Of a stretch of 64,000 nucleotides of DNA, positions 13,147-20,709 are shown in pieces. The DNA comes from Synechococcus sp. SynAce01 (GTDB taxonomy: Bacteria > Cyanobacteriota > Cyanobacteriia > PCC-6307 > Cyanobiaceae), in the NCBI RefSeq assembly GCF_001885215.1, contig NZ_CP018091.1, forward strand, positions 1,798,001-1,862,000, read 5' to 3'. The notes beneath the pieces were generated by a model that did not search any database, was not told where the DNA came from, and saw only the letters and a program-made list of their open reading frames with translations. A program made the position numbers and the translations under genes. The stretch's first letter is position 1, and the number at the start of each line of letters is the position of its first letter.

Positions 13147-14328
13147 TCAGGGCGAAAGACTGGCAACAACTTCGGTGATGCGGCTTTCGGCATGGCCATC
13201 CGCCCAGTGCAGCTCCACCATGCTGCCGGAGCTCACCTGGTGGACCGATCGCACCAGCTGCCCAGACGGTGTTCGCACCAGGCAAAACCCCCGTTCCAGC
13301 AAACGCTGAGGGGAGAGGGCCAAAAGCAAGCGGAGGTCATGGGCCAGCTGTTGGCGTTGACGTTGGAGCAGTAGCTGTGGATGGCATTGGTATAGCCGTT
13401 CGCGGATAGAGGTGGTCTGCTGCTGCTCGATGCGTAGCCGCCAGGCGAGCTGGCGGCTGAGCTGTTGCCGGATTGCCGTGAGCTCCTGCTGGGCATGACC
13501 CCGATCCGGCAGCAGGGCCACCAAGGCGGCGGTCGGGGTGGCGGCCCTGTAGTCAGCGACCAGGTCCGCAATTGTGGTGTCATCTTCATGGCCCAGGCCG
13601 GTGACCACCGGGACAGGGCAGAGAGCCAGCGCCTGGGCCAGAACTTCGCCATCAAAGACGGCCAGATCCTCCCGGCTGCCCCCTCCCCTGGCGAGCACCA
13701 AGGCTTCAATGCCAAGTGCTTCGGCTCGCTGGCCAACGGCCAGCACAGCGCGGCAAATCTCCGCTTCGACGGGGCCTTGAACGGGTATCGGCAGCAGGTA
13801 GATCTTGGCCGCAGGCCAACGCTCGTCCGCCGTTCGCAGCATGTCGGCGAGGGCGGAGCTTGGAACGCTGGTGAGCAGACCGATCGCGGTGGGTTGGGCC
13901 GGTAGAGGGCGTTTACGCCGAGCATCGAACAGTCCCGTTGGCTCCAGCAGCTGCCGCACGCGTTCAAAACGAAGCAGCACGCCGCTGAGACTGGGGCGGA
14001 TGTCGAGGATCTGGACGCACAGGGAGGCGCGACTGCTCCAGAAATTGAGCTTGCCGACCACCGTGACGCCATCGCCGTCTTCAGGCTTGAAACTGAGCCT
14101 TGGCAATACCGAGGCCCACACCACCCCGCTCACGGAGGCGAGCTCGTCGGTCAAGGTCAACCAGAGATGGCCCTTCTTGAGCTGGGCGCGAGAAACCGTG
14201 GCCTCTAGCAGGAAGCGAGGAGCAAAGCCCCGCTCGAGCAGCTTGCCGATCGCTTCGTTGAGTTCCGAAACATTGAAGCGGGGCAACCCGCCGGCAACAG
14301 CGTTGTCGAAGGGGCGCTCAGTGTTCAA
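13147..14328 (-). CDS. xseA: Exodeoxyribonuclease VII large subunit
   Basis: Catalytic subunit of exonuclease VII. 393 residues with the N-terminal OB-fold region (FNVSELNEAIGKLLE, GHLWLTLTDE), then the catalytic core with IGLLTSVPSSALADM, VLARGGGSREDLAVFD and PVVTGLGHEDDTTIADLVADYRAATPTAA, followed by a coiled-coil-like glutamine and arginine-rich segment and ERGFCLVRTPSGQLV. Length is at the short end of the normal range. The ATG at 14328 lies 11 bp inside the end of an upstream hidden ORF. Confidence 0.95.
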   Translation of the reverse strand: MNTERPFDNAVAGGLPRFNVSELNEAIGKLLERGFAPRFLLEATVSRAQLKKGHLWLTLTDELASVSGVVWASVLPRLSFKPEDGDGVTVVGKLNFWSSRASLCVQILDIRPSLSGVLLRFERVRQLLEPTGLFDARRKRPLPAQPTAIGLLTSVPSSALADMLRTADERWPAAKIYLLPIPVQGPVEAEICRAVLAVGQRAEALGIEALVLARGGGSREDLAVFDGEVLAQALALCPVPVVTGLGHEDDTTIADLVADYRAATPTAALVALLPDRGHAQQELTAIRQQLSRQLAWRLRIEQQQTTSIRERLYQCHPQLLLQRQRQQLAHDLRLLLALSPQRLLERGFCLVRTPSGQLVRSVHQVSSGSMVELHWADGHAESRITEVVASLSP

Positions 14329-14494
14329 GGCGGCCGTAGCAGAATCCCCAGTAGCAGCTCAGGGAGCCGGCACTGATCGCCACGACTTGGCCGATCCAGT
14401 GGTCCAATCGGATCAGGCCCACGGCGCAGATCACCATGGCCGTACTGAGGAGGCGAGATCCATCCCGGCGATTCTTGACGAAAAAAGGAGCCAA
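14318..14494 (-). CDS. Short membrane ORF between hli and xseA, unknown
   Basis: 58 residues if started at TTG 14494: a polar head (FFVKNRRDGSRLLS), then a hydrophobic stretch AMVICAVGLIRL, a break at DHW, then IGQVVAISAGSLSCYWGF and a short tail. This looks like two short membrane segments rather than chance sequence. The frame stays open further upstream through PSRAEP, so the start is uncertain. It overlaps the xseA start by 11 bp. A longer frame on the same strand (14325-14684) is proline and arginine-rich and is probably its shadow. Family not recognised. Confidence 0.5.
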   Translation of the reverse strand: MAPFFVKNRRDGSRLLSTAMVICAVGLIRLDHWIGQVVAISAGSLSCYWGFCYGRLEH

Positions 14495-14568
14495 GGGTTC
14501 CGCACGGCTTGGTTTGCCTGCAGTCTTGCCGATGCCGCCTCGGCTTGCCGACGTCCGCGGCGCTGTCC

Positions 14569-14718
14569 TCAGCCCAGACCGATCTGGGAGAGGATGCCTT
14601 TGCCGGTGAGTAATTCGGTCGCCACTCCGATGACGAAGCCAAGCATGGCCAGTCGGCCATTCCAGGTTTCAGCGAAGTTGACAAAGCCGATGCGCGGCGC
14701 TGGGGTGCTGTTTGTCAT
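14569..14718 (-). CDS. hli: High-light-inducible protein (small CAB-like)
   Basis: 49-residue single-helix chlorophyll a/b-binding-like protein, thought to bind pigment at photosystems and protect during excess light. The signature FAETWNGRLAMLGFVIGVATE contains the conserved E, N and R of the HLIP helix; the tail LLTGKGILSQIGLG is also typical. Upstream on the minus strand, TATAGT lies about 40 bp before the ATG and may be the -10 element. It ends just before the hidden membrane ORF and xseA. Confidence 0.93.
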   Translation of the reverse strand: MTNSTPAPRIGFVNFAETWNGRLAMLGFVIGVATELLTGKGILSQIGLG

Positions 14719-14851
14719 GGCCTAAAACGTTGCAAAACTGATTTGACTATATCGAATAGTGACGACAGCTTGACAGGTGCAAGAGAAATTCTTTGTTTTC
14801 TCAATGCTGCTATTTGCTCCGTCCCTGGGCAGGCAGCCCCTTCTGGATCGC

Positions 14852-17461
14852 TCAATCCTGAGGCTGTGTTAGCCCCTTTGCTCGGCCCTCGGCGGCCGTT
14901 GTACGGCGTTGGCTCAGGGCCGTGGCTGTGGCGTGAAGTGGGTCCTCGGGCCATGGATGTTTCGGATAGCGACCCCGCAGGTCGGCCCGTACCTGCCGGT
15001 AACTGCCTTGCCAGAAGCCAGCGAGGTCACGGGTGATCTGGATCGGCCTGCCTGCCGGTGAGAGCAGGTGGAGAGTCACCGCCAACCGTCCCTCCAGAAC
15101 GGTTGGGGTGAGCGTTGAGCCGAACAGCTCCTGCAGCTTCACGGCCAGAACCGCTTCGCCGTTGCCATAGGCCAGTTCCACCGAGCGACCGGATGGCACG
15201 ACCAGCTGGCTTGGCAGCAGGCGGTCGAGCTCCTGGCGCCTCTGCCAGGTTTGCCAGCTCCAGAGGGCTTCAGGCAGATTGATTCCGCTCAGATCACTCA
15301 GGCTTCGGCATCCTGCTGGCAGCTGCTCGGCCAGCCAGTCAGACAGCGTTGCCAGCAAGGCAGTGTCCGAGCGATCCGGCCAGCTGTCGCCGAGATGGTG
15401 GCGGGCTAGGCAGAGCCGCTCCTGAAGCTGGCGGCTGCTTTTGGTCCAGGGCAGGGCGGAAAGCCCCTGCTCGCGCAGCCCCTCCAGCAGCGCGGCCTGG
15501 ACCTGCTCGATCGGTACGTCGGGCCAGGGCTGCCGGTCCAGCACCAGGGCATCAAGGCGGCGCTCGCGCATGGCTTGAACCCGCTGGGCCTGGCGATCCC
15601 AACGCACCACGGCAAGCCGCTGACCTTCCGTGGCAGCGGTGGCCTCCAGCGCCGCGAGGCTCAATGGCAGGGCCAGGAGAATCCGTGCATCCTTGCCGGC
15701 CTGATCGACAGCGGCGATGGCCATGGCTTCAGCACCTGCCAGCGGATCCTGGGGGTGGACTCTGGCGCCACAACCATTGCGCATCAGAAAACGTCCACCC
15801 CGCTCCGGCCTGGCCAGGGCAACCCGATCGGGGTAGGCCCAAGCGATCAGCTGGGCGGCGCACTCGGCCGTGGGCCTGCGCTCACGGGCCTGAGGCGGTC
15901 GATCGGACTGGTCTGTCTGTGGTTCGAGCGGCAGCGGCTGCTCACGGGCTTGATCACGGGCTTGCTGCTCAAGCTGACGCCGCAGCAACTGCCGTTGCTG
16001 GCGCTGCGGATTGGCTCCCTTGTGCCGCAACCAATCGAGCCTGAGCAGGAGATCACAGCCCAGTTCCGGCAACGACAGGGGGTCGCGGCCGTCGAGCAGG
16101 GCCGCCAGTTCACAGGCCAGGGGAAGTTCGCCAACCTGGCGGGCCTTCAGCAGCATGTGCGCCAGCCTGGGATGGAGGCCAAGCCGGGCCATGGCTTTGC
16201 CATGGTGGCTGATCCTGCCGTTGCGCTCGAGGCCACCCAGCTGTTGCAGCAACGCCTGGCCGTTCTCCAGTGCGGCCCGAGGGGGAGGCTCCAGCCATGG
16301 CAGCTGTTCCCCGAGCCCAGCACCCCAGAGGGCCAGCTGGAGCACAACGGGAAGCGGATCGGCCTCCTGCAGCCCTGGTGGATCGAAGGCCCGTCGTCGT
16401 TGCTGCTCCGCCGCCGACCAGAGCCTGATGCAGCGGCCAGGCTCCAGCCTTCCGGCCCTTCCCTGTCGCTGGGTGGCTGAGGCCTGACTCGCTGCAGTGG
16501 TGACCAGCGCGTCCATGCCAGTGCGTGGATTGAAGCAATTGCGCCGGGTCAGTCCGCTGTCAATGACCAGCCGCACCCCCGCGATGGTCAAGGAGCTCTC
16601 GGCAATCGAACTCGCCAACACCACCTTCCCGCCCTGGTGTCTTGCCGGGCGGATCGCTGCGGCCTGGTCGGCCAGTGAAAGGATGCCATGCAGTGGGACG
16701 ACTTCGAGATCTTCCCCCCAGGATCTGGAGCGAATGGCGCCAAGGGCTTCGCGGATCTCCCTCTGCCCGGGCAGGAAGACCAGAACGGTGTCTTCGATCC
16801 CCCGTTGATCGAGCCAGTGGTGCTCGAGGGCACGCAGCAGCTGCTCGGGCAGGGATTCCCGCTCCCGTGGCGGTTGATAGTGCAAGTCGACCGGATGGCT
16901 GGCCCCTTGGCTGCGGATCAGCTCAGCCTCCGGCAGCTGGCAGGCCAGGGGGGCCAGATCGAGCGTGGCCGACATCAGCAGCAACCGGAGCTCAGGGGCG
17001 AGCAGGGGACGCGCTTCGCGCAGCAGCACGAGGGCGAGTTCCGCTTCGCTTCGGCGTTCGTGAAATTCGTCGAAGATCACACAGGCCACGCCGGCCAGAG
17101 CGGGATCGGCCTGCAGACGCCTGAGAAACAGCCCGTCGGTGATCACTTCGATCCGGGTGGTGGCGGAACAACAGTGCTCAAGCCGCACCCTGTAGCCAAC
17201 CCGGTTTCCAACCGCTTCGTTCAGCCCTGCAGCCAGGCGTTGGGCGGCGGCTTTGGAAGCCAGCCGCCTGGGCTGCAGCAGCAGGATCTTGCCGCTTGTC
17301 CCCTGACTCTCGAACTGCTCCAGCAAAGCAAGGGGAACCCTTGTTGTTTTGCCGGCTCCCGGTGGAGCCTGCAGCAGCAAGGTTCCACCGGAGGTGAGCT
17401 GCCTGAGAACATCAGGAAGGACTTCATCAATCGGCAGCGAGGCGCCGATGGAGGGGGTCAA
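14852..17461 (-). CDS. hrpB: ATP-dependent helicase HrpB
   Basis: DEAH-box superfamily 2 helicase of the HrpB family; its physiological role is poorly defined. 869 residues: Walker A APPGAGKTT at about 32-40, motif II DEFH at 131-134, motif III MSATLD, VFLPGQREIREAL, then SIAESSLTI and QRQGRAGRLEPG (motif VI), and the HrpB-specific C-terminal domain ending near FWQGSYRQVRADLRGRYPKHPWPEDP. Full length for the family. The start at 17461 lies 10 bp downstream of a 34-residue hydrophobic ORF. Confidence 0.95.
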   Translation of the reverse strand: MTPSIGASLPIDEVLPDVLRQLTSGGTLLLQAPPGAGKTTRVPLALLEQFESQGTSGKILLLQPRRLASKAAAQRLAAGLNEAVGNRVGYRVRLEHCCSATTRIEVITDGLFLRRLQADPALAGVACVIFDEFHERRSEAELALVLLREARPLLAPELRLLLMSATLDLAPLACQLPEAELIRSQGASHPVDLHYQPPRERESLPEQLLRALEHHWLDQRGIEDTVLVFLPGQREIREALGAIRSRSWGEDLEVVPLHGILSLADQAAAIRPARHQGGKVVLASSIAESSLTIAGVRLVIDSGLTRRNCFNPRTGMDALVTTAASQASATQRQGRAGRLEPGRCIRLWSAAEQQRRRAFDPPGLQEADPLPVVLQLALWGAGLGEQLPWLEPPPRAALENGQALLQQLGGLERNGRISHHGKAMARLGLHPRLAHMLLKARQVGELPLACELAALLDGRDPLSLPELGCDLLLRLDWLRHKGANPQRQQRQLLRRQLEQQARDQAREQPLPLEPQTDQSDRPPQARERRPTAECAAQLIAWAYPDRVALARPERGGRFLMRNGCGARVHPQDPLAGAEAMAIAAVDQAGKDARILLALPLSLAALEATAATEGQRLAVVRWDRQAQRVQAMRERRLDALVLDRQPWPDVPIEQVQAALLEGLREQGLSALPWTKSSRQLQERLCLARHHLGDSWPDRSDTALLATLSDWLAEQLPAGCRSLSDLSGINLPEALWSWQTWQRRQELDRLLPSQLVVPSGRSVELAYGNGEAVLAVKLQELFGSTLTPTVLEGRLAVTLHLLSPAGRPIQITRDLAGFWQGSYRQVRADLRGRYPKHPWPEDPLHATATALSQRRTTAAEGRAKGLTQPQD

Positions 17462-17471
17462 GAAAAGGAGA

Positions 17472-17576
17472 TCAGCTGACCAGCTCGAGCACCAAGGCCA
17501 GCATGACGGTGCTGATCAGCCCGAGGGAAGCCAGCAGCCTGACCAGAGGCCCTATCGACAGGCCCAGGGAGGACAT
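17472..17576 (-). CDS. 34-residue single-span membrane ORF
   Basis: MSSLGLSIGPLVRLLASLGL then a hydrophobic run ending VLELVS. One clear membrane segment covering most of the peptide; no charged tail. It sits immediately upstream of hrpB on the same strand. Small one-helix proteins are common in cyanobacterial photosynthetic complexes, but I cannot match it to any known Psb, Psa or Pet subunit. There is no obvious ribosome binding site. Confidence 0.35.
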   Translation of the reverse strand: MSSLGLSIGPLVRLLASLGLISTVMLALVLELVS

Positions 17577-17668
17577 AAAGAAAAACGGAAGACATTGAAT
17601 GCCATCGTTTTAGCGGCCTCCCCGAGGGCAGACGGTGCGATCGGCCACGCTTTTTCTTGAGGTTTTGA

Positions 17669-18052
17669 TCAGCGCACATGCCGCGCTCCATCGACGGGGT
17701 GGTAGTCCTCGCCGGTGGTTTCCTCGTAGACAATCGCTGGCAGTCCCGTTTCGAACATCGTCTGCAGGGCCTCCTTGAGGTAGGGATTCCAGCCCCCAGT
17801 GGTGACCTTGCCGTGGCGCACCGTCCAGTCCCAGGTTCCCTGCAGATCCCTGGGGATGCGGCCTTCGCGATCACGGCGGGCCACCAGATCCTGGGATTCC
17901 ACGAGACCCACCAGGATCGGGTCTTTGCCGTAGGCGGGCGTGATGCTCAGCTCCAGCCTGACGGGGTCGTCCTTGGTTAAGTGGAGCCTGAAGCGGGGGG
18001 GCAACTTAAGGCTGCGCAGCACGGCTGCCACGATTCGGGTTCTCTGGTCCAA
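17669..18052 (-). CDS. Conserved cyanobacterial protein of unknown function
   Basis: 127 residues from a TTG start. Soluble, mixed alpha/beta look: FRLHLTKDDPVRLELSIT, LVARRDREGRIPRDLQGTWDW and GLPAIVYEETTGEDYHPVDG. No catalytic motif, membrane segment or signal peptide. It lies between DUF2973 and hrpB on the same strand. Codon use matches the neighbours, so I consider it real, but I do not recognise the family. Confidence 0.7.
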   Translation of the reverse strand: MDQRTRIVAAVLRSLKLPPRFRLHLTKDDPVRLELSITPAYGKDPILVGLVESQDLVARRDREGRIPRDLQGTWDWTVRHGKVTTGGWNPYLKEALQTMFETGLPAIVYEETTGEDYHPVDGARHVR

Positions 18053-18154
18053 CGTTTGGCCTCCGCCTGGAATCTGGTCTGCCCCATGGTTGTACCAGTT
18101 AGCGCGACCTGATCAGGCCATGAACCAGCTGGATCGGCACTGGCTGGAGCCCAT

Positions 18155-18439
18155 TCAGTTGGTATCCGGGGGCACGGCAGAGCCCTCACTCTCACTGCTG
18201 AAACGCACGGTCATCAGGTCATCACGGATGAGTTGGCCGTCGCTGCCGATCAGTTCCGGGTGAATCGTCAAGCGTCCGGTGCGGTCGGCGTCTTGGGGAC
18301 TTGGGCTTGGGAGGTTGTTGCTGCCGGTGCCATCACCCTGGCGAGGAACGGACGTGAAGCCCCGCGCCATCACCTGAAAGGCCTGGACGAGCAACAGCAG
18401 GAAGCAGGCTCCGTAAAGCAGGGGAAAAATCTGGTCCAT
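18155..18439 (-). CDS. DUF2973 small membrane protein
   Basis: About 94 residues from the ATG at 18439 (an ATG at 18451 is also in frame). One N-terminal membrane segment, IFPLLYGACFLLLLVQAF, then a polar tail with DRTGRLTIHPELIGSDGQL and DDLMTVRFSS, the pattern seen in cyanobacteria-restricted DUF2973 proteins. Function unknown. Confidence 0.75.
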   Translation of the reverse strand: MDQIFPLLYGACFLLLLVQAFQVMARGFTSVPRQGDGTGSNNLPSPSPQDADRTGRLTIHPELIGSDGQLIRDDLMTVRFSSESEGSAVPPDTN

Positions 18440-18521
18440 GGGCGACACCATTCAGGGAGAAACAAATCAGGCCGACTCAATCAGGCCGGAGCTATTGGGC
18501 TGGCTGTGGCCTCTGCTGCCA

Positions 18522-18623
18522 TCATTGCCTGGATGAGGCGCTTTGGGCGAGCCTCCAGGCCCACAGGCTGCTGCAGGCCGCTCCAAAAGCCAAAAAGAGG
18601 AGCAAAAGCGAGCTGGTATCCAT
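18522..18623 (-). CDS. 33-residue single-span membrane ORF
   Basis: MDTSSLLLLFLAFGAACSSL followed by WAWRLAQSASSRQ. One hydrophobic helix with a positively charged tail. An A/G-rich AAGAAG lies about 15 bp before the ATG on the minus strand. Upstream of DUF2973 on the same strand, so possibly co-transcribed. Not matched to any known small photosystem subunit; it could be chance. Confidence 0.35.
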   Translation of the reverse strand: MDTSSLLLLFLAFGAACSSLWAWRLAQSASSRQ

Positions 18624-18799
18624 GTCGATTAATAAATCTTCTTAAAGATTAGGCCCAAAGCCGCTGCAGCGTGGCAGGCCCTGTCAGGTGAGTGCTTCGG
18701 CTTGGCCGCGCACTTCGTCACATCTTCTGCGCCCTTTGTTCTCCCTTGGTTACGGCGTCTGCCGTTACGGTCGAGACAGTTGTTAGCTGTTCTCTATCA

Positions 18800-19948
18800 G
18801 TGGATCTGCGAAACATCCCGCGCCACGCCCTGCTGCCAGTGCTGCCCCTGGCCCTGGTGATCGCTTCCCCTGCCCTGATTCAGAGAGCCGACACGGCCCA
18901 GGCCCAGCAGGCCCCACGCAGCTCTGGGCTCTCCCGCCAGTCGTTCGTTACCGAGGCCGTCAACCGGGCGGGCCCTGCGGTGGTGACGATCGACACAGAA
19001 CGGACGGTCACCAGCACCGGGCGCTCAAGGTTTCCCTCCCGGCTGATGGCAGACCCCCTGTTTCGGCAATTTTTTGGAGCGCCTCAGGCCCAACAACGCC
19101 CCAGCCAACGCACCGAGCGGGGCCTGGGCAGCGGTGTGATCTTTCAGGCCGACGGTCTGGTTCTCACCAATGCCCACGTCGTTGAGAAGAGCGACCGCGT
19201 TTTTGTGGGCCTCAAAGATGGACGTCGGGTGGAGGGCAAGGTGGTGGGCCTCGATTCGTTGACGGATCTGGCCTTGGTTCGCCTGATGGAGCCTGGACCC
19301 TGGCCGGTGGCCACCCTGGGCAATTCCGACGCCCTTCAAGTCGGGGATTGGGCGATTGCTGTCGGCAACCCGTTTGGGCTCGACAACACCGTGACGATGG
19401 GAATCATTAGCAACCTGAGTCGCAATGTCAGCCAGCTGGGGATCACCGACAAGCGTCTTGATCTGATTCAGACCGATGCGGCGATCAATCCAGGCAATTC
19501 CGGTGGGCCCCTGCTCAATGCCGATGGAGAGGTGGTGGGGATTAACACGCTGGTGCGCTCAGGCCCGGGAGCCGGGCTTGGCTTCGCAATCCCGATCAAC
19601 CGTGCCCGCAGCATTGCCACCCAACTGCTGGCGACCGGATCGGTCAGCCACCCGATGATCGGCGTTGGCCTTGATCAGGCTCCTTCTGACCAGGGGCGTG
19701 GGGGCGGGCAGGGCGCGCTGGTTCGTTCCGTCCTGCCCGGCAGTCCCGCCTCACAAGCGGGTCTGAGACCAGGAGACGTGATCGTCTCCGCAGCGGGAAC
19801 CCGGGTACCGGGGCCGGCTGAAATGATTTCGGCAGTGGAAAAAAATGGCGTCGGTAAGCCGATGGCCATCGGTATCCTGCGGGGTGGGTCCAGCCTGCAA
19901 TTGCAAGTGATCCCAACTGAGATTGCCAGGTCCAACGAAGGCCGCTGA
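18800..19948 (+). CDS. htrA: HtrA/Deg-family serine protease
   Basis: Periplasmic or lumenal trypsin-like protease for damaged proteins. Triad: histidine in [10 protein letters not shown], aspartate in [10 protein letters not shown], serine in [11 protein letters not shown]; a C-terminal PDZ domain follows ([29 protein letters not shown]). Starting at GTG 18800 gives 382 residues with a signal-peptide-like head ([17 protein letters not shown]) ending near AQA. The frame is also open from a GTG at 18692, which would add 36 residues including several cysteines; I prefer the shorter form. AAGGCCGC/GCGGCCTT (19938-19966) can form a hairpin at the 3' end without a T-run. Confidence 0.93.
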   Translation: MDLRNIPRHALLPVLPLALVIASPALIQRADTAQAQQAPRSSGLSRQSFVTEAVNRAGPAVVTIDTERTVTSTGRSRFPSRLMADPLFRQFFGAPQAQQRPSQRTERGLGSGVIFQADGLVLTNAHVVEKSDRVFVGLKDGRRVEGKVVGLDSLTDLALVRLMEPGPWPVATLGNSDALQVGDWAIAVGNPFGLDNTVTMGIISNLSRNVSQLGITDKRLDLIQTDAAINPGNSGGPLLNADGEVVGINTLVRSGPGAGLGFAIPINRARSIATQLLATGSVSHPMIGVGLDQAPSDQGRGGGQGALVRSVLPGSPASQAGLRPGDVIVSAAGTRVPGPAEMISAVEKNGVGKPMAIGILRGGSSLQLQVIPTEIARSNEGR

Positions 19949-19984
19949 GGGAGATTCGGCGGCCTTAACTGGCTTCAACCGTCT

Positions 19985-20281
19985 TCAGAGAATGTCGGTT
20001 GCGCCGAAGGGAGGCTGGCTTTGCGGCTGAGTGGCTGGGCCCTCATCAGCGGGGGATGGTTGTTCGGACTGTCTCTTTGCTACGGCTGCGGCCAATCCCG
20101 GCGGAGTCCCCAGTTGTTGGCGCATCATCCACTCGGTGGCTGCCCGCTGGGACTGCCAGGCGTGCAGGAGCTGCTTCGCCAGACCACGCAGGGACTGGGC
20201 ATCGCCTGTGGAATCGATGGCGCGTGTCATGCGCTCCAATTCAAACTTTTGACCCAGGCTGAGGGCGAGCGGTTCGGACAT
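19985..20281 (-). CDS. Small conserved cyanobacterial protein, unknown
   Basis: 98 residues from the ATG giving MSEPLALSLGQKFELERMTR; the frame extends further to 20359, but that part looks non-conserved. A helical core, LRGLAKQLLHAWQSQRAATE, is followed by a proline and glutamine-rich tail. Convergent with htrA. No membrane segment or enzymatic motif. Not assigned to a family. Confidence 0.65.
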   Translation of the reverse strand: MSEPLALSLGQKFELERMTRAIDSTGDAQSLRGLAKQLLHAWQSQRAATEWMMRQQLGTPPGLAAAVAKRQSEQPSPADEGPATQPQSQPPFGATDIL

Positions 20282-20424
20282 TCCAGGCATCGCGGTGGGG
20301 CTTTGAATCCACCTTAATGCTACGAAGTGTTTCGAGTGCTCTCGTAGCAACCGGCACACAGGTAAGGAATTCCTGTCAGGATGCCGCCACTTCGGCGGTG
20401 GTCCGGACCGCTTGGCTCTGGGTT

Positions 20425-20601
20425 TCAGTTGTTCGTCCGCAGCTCCTCCACGCAGGCGGTGATGCAGGTGCCGTCATCAAGGGAGCAGGTGGTGATGCAT
20501 TCGAAGTAGGTCTCAACGGAATCCCACGCCTGATCGGCAGGAGCGGCAGGGGCAGGATTGAGATCGGCAGAGCCAGAGGAAGAACCGATGGGGGTGTTCA
20601 T
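20425..20601 (-). CDS. Mini-protein with twin CX3C motifs
   Basis: 58 residues. A low-complexity head (GSSSGSADLNPAPAAPA) precedes a compact helical-hairpin-like domain: WDSVETYFECITTCSLDDGT then CITACVEEL. The four cysteines, at 35, 39, 46 and 50, form two CX3C motifs six residues apart. Upstream on the minus strand, TCCCTCCC before the ATG lacks a clear ribosome binding site. This spacing recalls disulfide-clamped helical hairpins, but it could equally bind a metal. No known family is assigned. Confidence 0.65.
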   Translation of the reverse strand: MNTPIGSSSGSADLNPAPAAPADQAWDSVETYFECITTCSLDDGTCITACVEELRTNN

Positions 20602-20709
20602 GGGAGGGATGCCCTAGTGGATTCCGTCAGGCTATGAACACCATTGGTGAAACACCAGAGAATTGAATATTTCTATTCACCGCTTGATGAAGTTATTTGT
20701 GCAAGCGCT

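Noticed and set aside
14325-14684. 119-codon minus-strand frame between xseA and hli
   Set aside because: Overlaps hli and the better-looking 58-codon frame; its proline and arginine-rich product looks like a shadow.
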